Positions 19,114 through 28,970 are shown, counted from the first letter of the stretch. The stretch is 64,000 nt of DNA from Acinetobacter junii CIP 64.5 (GCF_000368765.1 NZ_KB849655.1:1057399-1121398); one strand, 5' to 3'. Notes: generated by a model from the letters alone, not told the origin. Program-made: numbers and translations.

Positions 19114-19818
19114 CTATGCAAAAATCGCTTGCCAATAGTGATAGGTTTTTTCTTCCCCATTCTCTAATTTAAAGTCATAAGACATTTGACGAGTTTCTAC
19201 AATCTCAAATTCAACGGGTTGTTTGAACAATGCTCCAGCATAAGCAAAAGTATGGTATTCGCCATTTTCTCCGCAGATATCGATATCCTCAGGCATCCGT
19301 TCTATCAATGCTGCATCTATATCTTGACCAATAAAAGAACGATCCAATTTACTAGCATCTGTGACGATGATTTTAGTTCTAATGCCTGAATCCAAAAAGT
19401 GTTTCATCACTTCAGTTGAATCAAGATTCCAGATTGGCTCGACCACTTCAATTCCTAAAGGATGTAAACGGTCTTCTCGATATTTACGCACGTCACTAAG
19501 ATAAATATCACCAAAAATAAAATGTTCTACCCCCTGTGCCTTGAAATGCTGAGCAGCATCTAACATGCGCTGCTCATAAACAGGTAGGTTCTTGGGTAAA
19601 AATACAGGATAAAGAGGGATACCAATACTTTCAGCTTGTTTCATCAATAATGAAAATGGAATCGCATGCATAGATGACAATTCCGTTTCCTCATTGACTG
19701 TAGTCAACAAAGCAACCACTTCGAATTGTTTTTGCTGTAAGACGGTATAAAGTGCGAGGGCAGAATCTTTTCCGCCACTCCAATTAAAAACAGCTTTCTT
19801 AGGTGTTTGCACTATCAT
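19114..19818 (-). CDS. Dph6/DUF71-type ATP-pyrophosphatase
   Basis: A 234-residue adenine nucleotide alpha-hydrolase. The PP-loop NWSGGKDSALAL (about 12-23) binds ATP, and the C-terminal GENGEYHTFAY (about 193-203) is the family's second signature. In eukaryotes and archaea the family amidates diphthine on EF2; bacteria lack diphthamide, so the substrate here is unknown. Its start overlaps the SDR gene stop by 4 bp (ATGA), so the two are co-translated. Confidence 0.85.
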   Translation of the reverse strand: MIVQTPKKAVFNWSGGKDSALALYTVLQQKQFEVVALLTTVNEETELSSMHAIPFSLLMKQAESIGIPLYPVFLPKNLPVYEQRMLDAAQHFKAQGVEHFIFGDIYLSDVRKYREDRLHPLGIEVVEPIWNLDSTEVMKHFLDSGIRTKIIVTDASKLDRSFIGQDIDAALIERMPEDIDICGENGEYHTFAYAGALFKQPVEFEIVETRQMSYDFKLENGEEKTYHYWQAIFA

Positions 19819-20621
19819 TTAACTCGTGTTTTACGAATCATTTTATATAACAAGCTTGGTGATAAGCGAGAGACCAATACTCCGAGTTGTTCTTTTTTCC
19901 CGCCAACAACAATATATTCATCACCTGCCATTAATGAACTCACTACTCGTTCAGCAAATACATCGGCTTCAAGTCCATTTTCAATCGCTTCATCCTGATG
20001 TCCTTGTGGTTTGCCCTCACCATTTAAAGCATTAAATGAAACATTGGTTTTAACAAAACCAGGAAAAACCACTGAAACTGCTATTCCCTCTTTGGCGACT
20101 TCCGCACGTAAGCTATTGGCCCACATGTGAATTGCAGCCTTAGCCGCAGAATAAGTCGCGCGATATTGGGTTCCTAAAAGACCCGCCACACTCGAAATAA
20201 ATACCACCCGACCTGATTTTTGTTTGCGCAAAGTGGGTAATACGGTTTTGGTAAAGAACACTTGGGAGAAATAATCCACTTCCATGATGGCACGTTCAGT
20301 GTGCATACTCGTTTCTTCAATCAACGCACGCTGACTCAAGCCTGCATTATTAATCAGCCAATCAATACGTCCTTTGGTTGCGAGAACTCGTTCATGTGCA
20401 TGGCGGACTTGAGCTTCATCGGTAATATCAGCAGCGATTGAAAGATGCTGTTCAGGCTTAAGTAAACCCACTCGAACCGATTCCAACTCATCATAACGAC
20501 GTGAAGTCAGTACAACTTGAGCACCTTGTAAAGCGCACTCTCGTGCCAAAGCTTTACCTAAGCCCGAAGATGCACCTGTAATCCATACGACTTTATTTTC
20601 AAGACTTTTAAGTTTCGCCAT
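19815..20621 (-). CDS. Short-chain dehydrogenase/reductase
   Basis: 268 residues, NAD(P)-dependent oxidoreductase with the Rossmann motif TGASSGLGKAL (about 15-25), NNAG (about 90-93), catalytic Ser in FISSVAG and the YSAAK active site (Y-x3-K, about 156-160). The C-terminal tail (GVLVSRLSPSLLYKMIRKTRVK, in part) is basic and amphipathic, as in membrane-associated SDRs of lipid metabolism. Substrate unknown. It shares an operon with the downstream PP-loop gene and probably with the upstream hypothetical 18 bp away. Confidence 0.9.
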   Translation of the reverse strand: MAKLKSLENKVVWITGASSGLGKALARECALQGAQVVLTSRRYDELESVRVGLLKPEQHLSIAADITDEAQVRHAHERVLATKGRIDWLINNAGLSQRALIEETSMHTERAIMEVDYFSQVFFTKTVLPTLRKQKSGRVVFISSVAGLLGTQYRATYSAAKAAIHMWANSLRAEVAKEGIAVSVVFPGFVKTNVSFNALNGEGKPQGHQDEAIENGLEADVFAERVVSSLMAGDEYIVVGGKKEQLGVLVSRLSPSLLYKMIRKTRVK

Positions 20622-20639
20622 GTCATATATCTCCTTTAT

Positions 20640-21302
20640 TTATGCAGGGTGACGCATAAATTTAAGAAAGTGATCTACATAAGTTGCCGCAGCTTGTTGA
20701 TCAAGTTGAGTACCTAATTTTTCTAAACGCTTGTACCCTAAATGTGTCGTCATATTAATGACACCATTTAAGGTTTTATCGACTACAAAATTAAATTTTA
20801 GGCTCTTTTTCGGCTCACGAATTAAATGAGTGACACCTACATCAATCACTTCTGTGAGCAACTTCAGTGAATTGGCAATTTCCCGACTTTCCCCTTCAGC
20901 TAATTTTTGACTCGAAGCTTTAACCTGTTGAGTCAACTGTTGCTCAATCGGATAAGTCATATATACCGACTCATCTTCAACTCGAATTGTTTTAGATAAA
21001 TGTTCAATCAATGGAACTAGACGATCATTCCCAAAGAATGACACTGACCATGGCATATATTTTCGGATTGCTTCTAAAATCTGCTGAATCACTTTTTCAG
21101 ATTCACCTGTGAGTGAGTGATGTTGATTGTCTTGCAATAGCACCATAAAAACTTGTTCTATCACTTCACATGCAATTTCAGATAAAACTGCCCCCAAAGC
21201 ATTTGCTTGGCTTTCTTTACTACCCTGTAAGAGCTGCGTACGGATGTGAGCAAATCGCGTGTATGTATCGGCATGAATATTTAAAAAAACGGCAGTGTTC
21301 AT
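20640..21302 (-). CDS. Conserved hypothetical protein
   Basis: About 220 residues, predicted mostly helical, no signal peptide and no membrane segment. I do not recognise a domain. Notable stretches are LGAVLSEIACEVIEQVFMVLL, MPWSVSFFGNDRLVPLIEHL and the end KLGTQLDQQAAATYVDHFLK. ATG 21302 follows AGGGTG and is preferred over GTG 21311. It reads into the SDR and PP-loop genes, so a shared pathway is possible. A terminator hairpin just upstream belongs to the preceding small ORF. Confidence 0.7.
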   Translation of the reverse strand: MNTAVFLNIHADTYTRFAHIRTQLLQGSKESQANALGAVLSEIACEVIEQVFMVLLQDNQHHSLTGESEKVIQQILEAIRKYMPWSVSFFGNDRLVPLIEHLSKTIRVEDESVYMTYPIEQQLTQQVKASSQKLAEGESREIANSLKLLTEVIDVGVTHLIREPKKSLKFNFVVDKTLNGVINMTTHLGYKRLEKLGTQLDQQAAATYVDHFLKFMRHPA

Positions 21303-21330
21303 TCTAATCACCCTATTCTAGATTCCATAA

Positions 21331-21359
21331 AATAAGGGCTTATTCAATAAGCCCTTATT
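21331..21359 (-). terminator. Terminator-like hairpin between the small ORF and the hypothetical gene
   Basis: AATAAGGGCTTATT and AATAAGCCCTTATT with one base between (effective 12-bp stem, 5-nt loop). On the minus strand it is followed by TTATTTTA. It lies 60 bp downstream of the small ORF and upstream of the hypothetical gene start. Confidence 0.65.
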
Positions 21360-21419
21360 CATCCTTAGATTCTGTTTTTCTTTCATTTTTGGCTTTTCAA
21401 ATGCTGAATTTACCACATT

Positions 21420-21503
21420 CTATTCACGATCAACATGCATAAATGCCAAAAATGGTTGACCGTGTGTTGCTTCATTAATTTTTAATAGAATTGAATAACT
21501 CAT
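21420..21503 (-). CDS. Putative small protein, 27 residues
   Basis: An ATG at 21503 opens a 27-codon frame (MSYSILLKINEATHGQPFLA, then FMHVDRE). AAGGA lies 8 nt upstream of the ATG, and a strong hairpin follows 60 bp past the stop, so it has the parts of a self-contained transcription unit. No known family recognised. An ISAba11-like element is inserted 34 bp upstream of its start and separates it from the original upstream DNA. Coding status rests on the ribosome site and terminator only. Confidence 0.45.
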   Translation of the reverse strand: MSYSILLKINEATHGQPFLAFMHVDRE

Positions 21504-21541
21504 CGTAACCGTCCTTTTTTAAGTTTTAATATTTTTATATC

Positions 21542-22642
21542 TAGGACTTACGCACTATTATTTATAGATTCTCTGTGGTAGCAGATGATTTTTATCGAGA
21601 ATAAAGTCATCAATGAAGTTTTTGATCATTGGTCTAAATAATTTCTTCTGCCAACGATATATATTTTCAAAGATCCGCTCAAAATGGTTCTTTTGTATCT
21701 CAACGTAGGCCATCAAGGCTGAAAAAATATGATTCAAAATCAGTTTAGATCGTCTTACTTGAAACTTTTCAATATGACAAACCTGTTTGATCACCCGGTG
21801 ATATTGCTCTATTTTCCAATGACTTGAATGTAATTCATGAAAACCCTCAAAGGACAATAAATCATCTTCATCTTGATGCACAATATAAAACCTCTGCTGT
21901 TCTTTTAACTGAGTCTTAAATAATTGTACAAAGCCAAAATCTTTGAGCCAGACTACTTGATCCTGATGGAAATCTGGCAATAAACGCAGTTGAAACCATT
22001 GTCCTTTTTCTGGGGAAACCTTACGGTTACAGTCGATACCAAACATAAATCGAATACCATATTTTCTTATGGTTTTTAGATTTCCAGTCGATGAATACCA
22101 ACTATCACCTGTAATAAATTGAATCTTTGCACCCCAACTGAGTACTTCACTTAACATATCCATAAAGTAATCATTCTTGGTTTTACTTTCAGATTTGTCA
22201 TAAATTCGGAAATTAATTGGAATATTTTGACCATTTTGATCTGTCGCATACAAGGTAATCAGATTAATACCCTTGACGGATCGGTGGTGTTTGCCTGACC
22301 AAAAATAGCTAACTAAGTCCATATGTTGACTATATGGTTTATCTAAAACAGTATCATCAATACTGACTATAAGTTTGTTATTATCAATATGTTGAATTGA
22401 TTCTTGATATAGGTCGTGAGGTGTGTAATCTTCACGCTCTAGAAAGCGATTTACACTATCATGCGAGATATTATAAGTCTCGGCAAGTTGTGTGCAGCTA
22501 ATAGAGTTCGGTTCTGCCATGAGAAAGCCCATATAAATGGGTAGAGTACAAGTTGCTGTAGAAGCATGTTTAATTCGTCTGATCACAGATACTTTATAAA
22601 GTATTTTAGTACTTTTTTGAATCCGTCAATGCGTAAGTCCTA
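21542..22642 (-). mobile_element. ISAba11-like insertion sequence (IS701 family), complete
   Basis: 1101 bp bounded by perfect 13-bp inverted repeats TAGGACTTACGCA (21542-21554; complement 22630-22642) and flanked by 5-bp target duplications ATATC (21537-21541 and 22643-22647). Length, terminal repeats, 5-bp duplication and a single DDE transposase fit ISAba11 of Acinetobacter. The intact duplication indicates simple transposition without later rearrangement. Confidence 0.88.
21558..22586 (-). CDS. IS701-family transposase (ISAba11 type)
   Basis: A 342-residue DDE transposase. The catalytic residues appear in SIDDTVLDKPYS (first Asp), FITGDSWYSS (second Asp) and SSHWKIEQYHRVIK (Glu in the YREK-like helix). 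An N-terminal helix-turn-helix (CTQLAETYNISHDSVNRFLE) should bind the ends. It occupies nearly the whole element. No frameshift seen, so it should be active. Confidence 0.88.
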   Translation of the reverse strand: MIRRIKHASTATCTLPIYMGFLMAEPNSISCTQLAETYNISHDSVNRFLEREDYTPHDLYQESIQHIDNNKLIVSIDDTVLDKPYSQHMDLVSYFWSGKHHRSVKGINLITLYATDQNGQNIPINFRIYDKSESKTKNDYFMDMLSEVLSWGAKIQFITGDSWYSSTGNLKTIRKYGIRFMFGIDCNRKVSPEKGQWFQLRLLPDFHQDQVVWLKDFGFVQLFKTQLKEQQRFYIVHQDEDDLLSFEGFHELHSSHWKIEQYHRVIKQVCHIEKFQVRRSKLILNHIFSALMAYVEIQKNHFERIFENIYRWQKKLFRPMIKNFIDDFILDKNHLLPQRIYK

Positions 22643-22812
22643 ATATCGTTGTTTTATGCTTAAACATTTTTAATTGTGTGATGTAACATACATAAATCTA
22701 ACTTTTTCAAGAAAAAAACCAACTGTTTTCATCGACTTTTTTTGATGAAAATATTCATCATTTTTTTGCTACAATAGACGCAATTTTTTATTCTATTTTG
22801 ATCTTCTGTACT

Positions 22813-25710
22813 ATGACTGACGCTCAATCTGCTCAAAATATCGCAACAACTTACGATCCAACCGAGATCGAAAAGAAGTGGTATCAAATCTGGGAACAAA
22901 ACGGTTATTTCAAACCATCAGGTCAAGGTGAATCATTCTGTATCATGATTCCACCACCAAACGTTACGGGTAGCTTGCACATGGGTCATGGCTTTAACAA
23001 TGCCATCATGGATGCTCTGACTCGTTATAACCGTATGATGGGTAAAAATACCTTATGGCAACCTGGAACTGACCATGCGGGAATTGCAACGCAGATGGTC
23101 GTCGAGCGTCAACTTGGTCTCCAAGGGATTAACCGCCATGACTTAGGTCGTGAAAAGTTCATCGACAAAGTTTGGGAATGGAAAGAACAATCAGGCGGAA
23201 CAATTACACGTCAAATCCGTCGTTTAGGCTCATCAGTCGATTGGTCACGTGAACGCTTCACGATGGATGAAGGTTTATCCAATGCTGTGAAAGAAGTGTT
23301 TGTTAAACTTCACGAAGATGGTTTGATCTATCGTGGTAAGCGTTTGGTGAATTGGGATCCAAAACTACAAACTGCCCTTTCTGATCTTGAAGTTGAAAGC
23401 AAAGAAGAAAAAGGCTCGTTGTGGCACTTTAAATATTTCTTTGAAGACAAATCGCTTAAAACCAAAGATGGTAATGACTACCTTGTGGTGGCAACCACAC
23501 GTCCTGAAACATTATTGGGCGATACAGCAGTTGCAGTACATCCTGAAGATGAACGCTATGCACACCTTATCGGTAAAAACATTGTTCTACCGATCACAGG
23601 TCGTTTAGTTCCAGTTGTTGTAGATGAATACGTTGAAAAAGACTTCGGTACAGGCTGTGTAAAAATCACACCTGCGCATGACTTCAATGACTATGAAGTA
23701 GGTAAACGTTGTGGTCTAGCGATTATCAATATCTTCAACAAAAATGCCGAAGTGTTGGCTGAGTTTGAATATATCGCCAAAGCGGGTGAGCAAATTTCAC
23801 AACTGTTGCCTGCCCCTGCGGATTATATCGGCTTGGAGCGTTTTGCTGCCCGTAAAAAACTGGTTGAACAGGCAGAAGCTGAAGGCTGGCTGGACAAGAT
23901 TGATCCGTATGACTTGAAAGCACCACGCGGTGACCGTTCAGGCGTGATTGTTGAACCATTACTCACAGACCAATGGTATGTGAAAATTGCGCCTTTGGCT
24001 GCGCCTGCAATTGACGCTGTACAAGATGGTCGTATCAAGTTTGTCCCAGAACAATACACCAATATGTATATGTCATGGATGAAAGACATTCAGGACTGGT
24101 GTATTTCCCGTCAACTGTGGTGGGGTCACCGTATTCCTGCATGGTACGATGCTGAAGGTAATGTTTATGTGGGACGCAACGAAGAAGAAGTTCGTGCCAA
24201 AAACAACATCGCTGCTGACATTGAATTAAATCAGGATGAAGATGTACTGGATACATGGTTCTCCTCTGCACTTTGGACATTCTCAACTTTAGGCTGGACT
24301 GGCGATGCACAGAAAGATGCAGCCAACGATTTCCTTAAAACGTTCCACCCGACTGATGTATTGGTGACAGGTTTTGACATCATCTTCTTCTGGGTTGCAC
24401 GTATGATCATGATGACCATGCACTTCATGAAAAATGAAGATGGTTCATCTCAAGTACCATTTAAGACGGTTTACGTGCATGGCTTAGTCCGTGATGGTGA
24501 AGGTCAGAAGATGTCGAAGTCTAAGGGCAACGTACTTGATCCACTCGATTTGATCGACGGTATTGATTTAGAAAGCCTAGTTGCGAAACGTACCACGGGC
24601 TTAATGAATCCGAAAGATGCTGCGAAGATTGAGAAATCAACCCGTAAGGAATTCCCAGAAGGCATCAATGCCTATGGTACGGATGCAGTACGTTTTACCT
24701 TCTGTGCGCTTGCAAACACAGGTCGTGACATCAAGTTCGATTTAAAACGTGTTGAAGGCTACCGTAACTTCTGTAATAAAATCTGGAACGCAACCCGTTT
24801 TGTTCTGATGAATGTCGAAGGTCAAACCGTTGGTCAAGAAGCTCGTCCTGATCTTTGGGAACTTCCTGAACAATGGATCATCAGCCGTTTACAAAAAGCA
24901 GAAGCTGCTGTTCATCAAGCATTTGCCACCTATCGTTTAGACCTTGCGGCGCAAGCGATTTATGACTTTATCTGGAATGAATACTGCGACTGGTATGTCG
25001 AACTGACCAAGCCTGTGCTTAACGATGCCAATGTGTCAGAAGAGCGTAAAGCTGAAGTTCGCCGTGTACTCCTTGCCGTGATGGAAGCGTCTTTACGTTT
25101 GGCTCATCCGTTAATGCCGTATTTGACAGAAGAAATCTGGCAAACCCTTGCGCCGATGTTAGGCAAAGGCGGTGCTACGATTATGACTGCGCAATACCCT
25201 GTTCCTGAACAAGCGAAGATCAATGATCAAGCTGAAGCAGATATGCAGTGGTTACAAGGTTTGATCGGTGCAGTACGTAATATTCGTGGTGAAATGGGCT
25301 TAGGTAATGCACGTTTATTACCTGTATTGCTTAAGAATATTTCTGATGCAGAACGTGAGCAAATCATCCGTATCGAAGCGTTGTTCAAAGCACTCGCAAA
25401 AGTTGAAAGCATTGAGTTCTTGACCAATGAGCAAGAGCCACCTCTCTCATGCTCTAGCGTTGTAAGCCATGCATCTGTATTTGTACCGATGAAAGGTTTG
25501 ATTGATCCTAAAGCTGAATTGGGTCGTTTGCAGAAAGACTTGGATAAGGTTCAAAAGCAACATGACCAAATCGCAACTAAACTTTCTAACGAAGGTTTTG
25601 TTGCTAAAGCACCAGCAGCCGTAGTTGAAGGTGAAAAAGTGAAATTAGCTGAGTTTGCTGATCAGTTAAGCAAAATTAAAGCAAGTATGGAGCAAATTGC
25701 TGCGCTGTAA
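22813..25710 (+). CDS. valS: Valine--tRNA ligase
   Basis: About 965 residues, class I synthetase. HIGH-type motif is [20 protein letters not shown] appears as [20 protein letters not shown]. The editing domain sits between them ([19 protein letters not shown]), and a C-terminal coiled coil (about 895-965, [20 protein letters not shown]) binds tRNA. The ATG at 22813 is chosen over an in-frame TTG at 22798. A -10-like TACAAT lies near 22775. The ISAba11-like element ends 170 bp upstream, leaving the promoter region apparently intact. Confidence 0.97.
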   Translation: MTDAQSAQNIATTYDPTEIEKKWYQIWEQNGYFKPSGQGESFCIMIPPPNVTGSLHMGHGFNNAIMDALTRYNRMMGKNTLWQPGTDHAGIATQMVVERQLGLQGINRHDLGREKFIDKVWEWKEQSGGTITRQIRRLGSSVDWSRERFTMDEGLSNAVKEVFVKLHEDGLIYRGKRLVNWDPKLQTALSDLEVESKEEKGSLWHFKYFFEDKSLKTKDGNDYLVVATTRPETLLGDTAVAVHPEDERYAHLIGKNIVLPITGRLVPVVVDEYVEKDFGTGCVKITPAHDFNDYEVGKRCGLAIINIFNKNAEVLAEFEYIAKAGEQISQLLPAPADYIGLERFAARKKLVEQAEAEGWLDKIDPYDLKAPRGDRSGVIVEPLLTDQWYVKIAPLAAPAIDAVQDGRIKFVPEQYTNMYMSWMKDIQDWCISRQLWWGHRIPAWYDAEGNVYVGRNEEEVRAKNNIAADIELNQDEDVLDTWFSSALWTFSTLGWTGDAQKDAANDFLKTFHPTDVLVTGFDIIFFWVARMIMMTMHFMKNEDGSSQVPFKTVYVHGLVRDGEGQKMSKSKGNVLDPLDLIDGIDLESLVAKRTTGLMNPKDAAKIEKSTRKEFPEGINAYGTDAVRFTFCALANTGRDIKFDLKRVEGYRNFCNKIWNATRFVLMNVEGQTVGQEARPDLWELPEQWIISRLQKAEAAVHQAFATYRLDLAAQAIYDFIWNEYCDWYVELTKPVLNDANVSEERKAEVRRVLLAVMEASLRLAHPLMPYLTEEIWQTLAPMLGKGGATIMTAQYPVPEQAKINDQAEADMQWLQGLIGAVRNIRGEMGLGNARLLPVLLKNISDAEREQIIRIEALFKALAKVESIEFLTNEQEPPLSCSSVVSHASVFVPMKGLIDPKAELGRLQKDLDKVQKQHDQIATKLSNEGFVAKAPAAVVEGEKVKLAEFADQLSKIKASMEQIAAL

Positions 25711-25739
25711 CACTTTAATTTAATTAGCATTTAAGTTAG

Positions 25740-25765
25740 AATCCCTTTCAAATTTGAGGGGGATT
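25740..25765 (+). terminator. Hairpin after valS that also covers the next gene's ribosome site
   Basis: AATCCCTTTC pairs with GAGGGGGATT (with G-U pairs) around an AT-rich loop and is followed by TTTTATG. It can act as the valS terminator. GAGGGGG, the only ribosome site for the gene starting at 25768, lies in the 3' arm and would be masked when the hairpin forms. Confidence 0.55.
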
Positions 25766-25767
25766 TT

Positions 25768-27093
25768 ATGCCAATCATATATCAATTAGAACAAAATAAA
25801 AATATTCTTAAATTTATAGACAATGATTTTGAATTACAAAATACCAATATATTTACTTTTTTAGTGGGTAAAAACTCTGTTGGTAAAAGTCGACTTTTAA
25901 GAAGTCTTATAATTCATGCATTAGAAGAAGATAAATTTGATAAAGTTTTAGCTCTTTCTAACACTCAATATCATAAATTCCCTTCCTACCGTGATCTTCC
26001 AAATAAAGAGCAGATATCAAACAACAAATATACCAGACTAGCTTTTGAAGCTAGAACACCTATTTACTCTGGTGGCTATGATTACAGAAAAAAAATAAAT
26101 AATTTTTCAAAAAAAAACTATCATTATCTTTTTAATTTTTTTGACGAAAATAATATTAAATTTCATAAGAACCTAAATACGAACCTTAACTTCGCTCAAT
26201 CCTTTGAATCATTTTTAACTCAATTCTCTTTTAAAGAAAAACCATATTATAATCTATTGACAATTTTAGACTTCTTAAAACTAGATCACTATGTGAAATG
26301 TACAATTCTACCAACCAATAGCTTTAAAACAGAAGATTTAAATATTAAAATTAATAATTACTTTAATAATTCTAAAAACATTACAAGTGAAGAGTATGAA
26401 ATATTTAGACGTTTAAAAGATAGCTTATATGATTTAAAAAATTTAAGAAGCTTTGACTTACTTCACTTATCTTTATACGAGCTTGAAAGTATATCATTCT
26501 TAATAGAATCAGGACTCGTTAGAATTTATAAAGTATCCTTTTCTAAAGATAAAAAAATATTTAATTATACAGATTTAAGCTCTGGAGAACTTGCTGTTTT
26601 AAGTTTAGTTTTAGGATTGACAGCTACAATCACTGATAATTCATTAGTATGCATAGATGAGCCAGAAATAAATTTACACCCACAGTGGCAAGAAAAAATT
26701 ATTGAACTTATTGAGTTAGTATCTGAAAACTATTATGGATGTCATTTTTTTATTGCAACTCACTCTCCACAACTCATATCCGGAATATCAGAAAAAAATA
26801 GCTTTATTCTTGATTTAACTAATAATTCATTAAAAACGATTGAAAGTTTTAAAAATAGATCATCTGATTTTCAACTATCAGAGGTTTTTAATTTCCCTGG
26901 AAAAAATAATGAATATTTAATTAGAAAACTTATTCTTCTATTGAATAAACTAAACAATGAAGAGGACTTTATACTAAACACCGAATCAAATAATTTTCTT
27001 AAACATATAAATAAATTATTAAAAGAAGAAAAAATAGACCAAGAGGATAAAGTTAGAATTCTTTTCAATCTCGTAAATAGCTATAGGGATTAA
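25768..27093 (+). CDS. Septu-like defence ATPase (PtuA type)
   Basis: A 441-residue ABC/SMC-like ATPase. Walker A VGKNSVGKS (about 33-41), signature LSSGELAVLSL (about 270-280), Walker B SLVCIDEPEINLHPQW (about 292-307, Asp297-Glu298) and H-loop ATHSPQ (His near 332). The middle is an AT-rich, K/N-rich insert. Paired with an HNH nuclease one base after its stop, it matches Septu (PtuA-PtuB) anti-phage systems, in which the ATPase controls the nuclease. Very low GC (runs of AAT, AAA and ATT codons) compared with flanking valS shows it was acquired. Confidence 0.8.
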   Translation: MPIIYQLEQNKNILKFIDNDFELQNTNIFTFLVGKNSVGKSRLLRSLIIHALEEDKFDKVLALSNTQYHKFPSYRDLPNKEQISNNKYTRLAFEARTPIYSGGYDYRKKINNFSKKNYHYLFNFFDENNIKFHKNLNTNLNFAQSFESFLTQFSFKEKPYYNLLTILDFLKLDHYVKCTILPTNSFKTEDLNIKINNYFNNSKNITSEEYEIFRRLKDSLYDLKNLRSFDLLHLSLYELESISFLIESGLVRIYKVSFSKDKKIFNYTDLSSGELAVLSLVLGLTATITDNSLVCIDEPEINLHPQWQEKIIELIELVSENYYGCHFFIATHSPQLISGISEKNSFILDLTNNSLKTIESFKNRSSDFQLSEVFNFPGKNNEYLIRKLILLLNKLNNEEDFILNTESNNFLKHINKLLKEEKIDQEDKVRILFNLVNSYRD

Positions 27094-27094
27094 A

Positions 27095-27751
27095 ATGGAA
27101 ATTTTTCAAATTCCTACTGAGCTACAAGATTTTATTAATAGATATGATAAGAAAAGTTATCAACTATGGAATGACGAGAAGAATAAAGATGTTAATAATT
27201 TTCGTAGATTAATTAGGAATCACTATGTTTCTGATCAGAAATTTACTTGTTTTTACTGTAAACAATATATTTTTTCTACAAATGGTTTACATTGGCAAGT
27301 CGAACATATTTTACCTAAATCCATATTTCCCCAATTTCTTTTTGAACCTAGAAATTTAATTATTATTTGCCCTGATTGTAATCATGAGAAAGGAGACCAA
27401 AATCCCCATACTGAAGGAGTGAGGGCTTGTAATCGTCCAAATTACCCAAGTACAAGTAGTAGATTTAAGATTATTCATCCTTTATTTGATAAGTATGAAG
27501 AACATATTGAACGTGTACCTGCGAATCATTGTGAATATCCTGATCATTATTTTCTCAAAGCCCATACACCGAAAGGAAAAGCAACTGCCAAAATGTGTGA
27601 TTTAAACCGTTTTTATCAAGAATTTGCGGGTTACAAAGATATGAAAGGTAAACAAGTTTCGAGCTTAGATAATTTTATAGAAAAAGATTTGAATGATCTT
27701 ACAAAAGAACAAAAAATAGAGTTAGTTCAGAGAATTATGGCATCCATGTAA
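27095..27751 (+). CDS. HNH endonuclease of a Septu-like system (PtuB type)
   Basis: A 218-residue nuclease. Zinc ribbon C52-x2-C55 (CFYC) and C92-x2-C95 (CPDC) frame the HNH core with E70-H71 (VEHILPK) and the N/H of CNHEKG. The catalytic set appears complete. Its start follows the ATPase stop by one base, with AGGGAT as ribosome site, so the two are made together. A C-terminal helical tail probably docks on the ATPase. No terminator recognised after it; a J-domain gene converges from the other side. Confidence 0.8.
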   Translation: MEIFQIPTELQDFINRYDKKSYQLWNDEKNKDVNNFRRLIRNHYVSDQKFTCFYCKQYIFSTNGLHWQVEHILPKSIFPQFLFEPRNLIIICPDCNHEKGDQNPHTEGVRACNRPNYPSTSSRFKIIHPLFDKYEEHIERVPANHCEYPDHYFLKAHTPKGKATAKMCDLNRFYQEFAGYKDMKGKQVSSLDNFIEKDLNDLTKEQKIELVQRIMASM

Positions 27752-27855
27752 CTTTTTGGCATCTTATATAGAAATGTTACGTGACATATAAAATTTAAAT
27801 TTCTGCTCAATAGTCTATGAGTTATTCTCTTTCTTAGGAAAAAATACTTAAAAAA

Positions 27856-28896
27856 TCAAAGCACCCCATGCCCCAACAACATCTCTACTCCACTCACTTT
27901 TTTCATATGCTTTAATCGTTCCTTTTCCCATTTCACCTGCTGCTTTAACTCAGCACAGTCCGCATCTATCGCTTTATACACATCGCTGATATGCAGATGC
28001 TCGGCTTTTACTTTTTTCGCCAACTGAAAAGAATCTAAAATCTCTTCAATTTGACTTTCAAGCTGCTGACTTTGTGCATCCAAAGCCAGTTTATAAAACT
28101 TCACTTGCTCCGCTGATAGCTCTTTAGTTCCTACACCTCTATTCTGTTCAAGCTGTAACTGGAGTTTGAGCAAATAAAACAAATCCTGCTGTTCATACGC
28201 CTGACTCGCTTGCTGAAACAATTCGGTTTTTTCTGCTTTCTTAGTTTCATCTTGCTCACGGTCAGGATGAATCATGGCAGCTATTTTTAAATACACCGTT
28301 TTAAGTGATTGTGCTGCCAGTTGCTCAGCTTGTTCACGTTTCTGTTGCTGGCGTAACTGCTTAGCTTTCTCTCTTGCTTGTTGTTGTTCCGCAGCATATT
28401 GCTCAAAGTCTTCTTCTAGTTCACTCGCTTGTTTTGCATGTTGTTCGATACTCTGCTCAGAGGATGCTTGATACTCAAACTTTTCTGACTGTGCTTTTTT
28501 AGACTTTTTAACAGATTGTTGAGTATGTTGTTGATAAAAAGTATCGATCTGCTTCACAAGTGAGAGCTGTACTTCATTCAACATTTGTGAACGTTTCAAC
28601 ATACGGGCAAGTTGTGCGATTTTCTCATCGAGTTGCTGCATATCCGCTTTGGAAAACTCATGCTGTTGTAACAGCATCCAAAGCTGATCTAACTGCTGAA
28701 ACAGGATTTCATGCAGCTCGCTATACACAGGCATCAGCTTTTGCCGTGTGTGCTGTTGAATCTCAGCTTGTGCATTCTGCCATGCAGCAAGGCTGATTTT
28801 TTGCTGTTCTATTTGATCAATCAGGCGATTCAGCTTTTTCTGCTGTGGTGAAGGTTCATCTTTAGATGATCGGCTTATTTTTATATCGAAAGACAT
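27856..28896 (-). CDS. J-domain protein with long coiled coils
   Basis: About 346 residues, cytosolic. Long Q/K/E-rich coiled coils (about 15-200 and 260-346) surround a J-like domain, LKTVYLKIAAMIHPDREQDE then a short helix IV; the HPD tripeptide needed to stimulate DnaK is present. It lacks the Gly/Phe and zinc domains of DnaJ, so it is a specialised co-chaperone. ATG 28896 (MSFDIKISRS) is preferred because the longer frame to 28941 adds a Cys/Phe-rich, unlikely extension. Start supported by position only. Confidence 0.75.
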   Translation of the reverse strand: MSFDIKISRSSKDEPSPQQKKLNRLIDQIEQQKISLAAWQNAQAEIQQHTRQKLMPVYSELHEILFQQLDQLWMLLQQHEFSKADMQQLDEKIAQLARMLKRSQMLNEVQLSLVKQIDTFYQQHTQQSVKKSKKAQSEKFEYQASSEQSIEQHAKQASELEEDFEQYAAEQQQAREKAKQLRQQQKREQAEQLAAQSLKTVYLKIAAMIHPDREQDETKKAEKTELFQQASQAYEQQDLFYLLKLQLQLEQNRGVGTKELSAEQVKFYKLALDAQSQQLESQIEEILDSFQLAKKVKAEHLHISDVYKAIDADCAELKQQVKWEKERLKHMKKVSGVEMLLGHGVL

Positions 28897-28970
28897 GCAA
28901 CAGAAGAAGATAAAACAGAAGGTCGTAGTGTAACAGATCACCCCGATCTGCTACATCACTAAGCAGGCAA

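Noticed and set aside
22744..22770. GATGAA-AATA-TTCATC followed by a T run upstream of valS, as a terminator or valS leader switch
   Set aside because: The stem is only 6 bp of AT-rich sequence, no upstream transcript needs ending here, and valS regulation by T-box-like leaders is not expected in this group.
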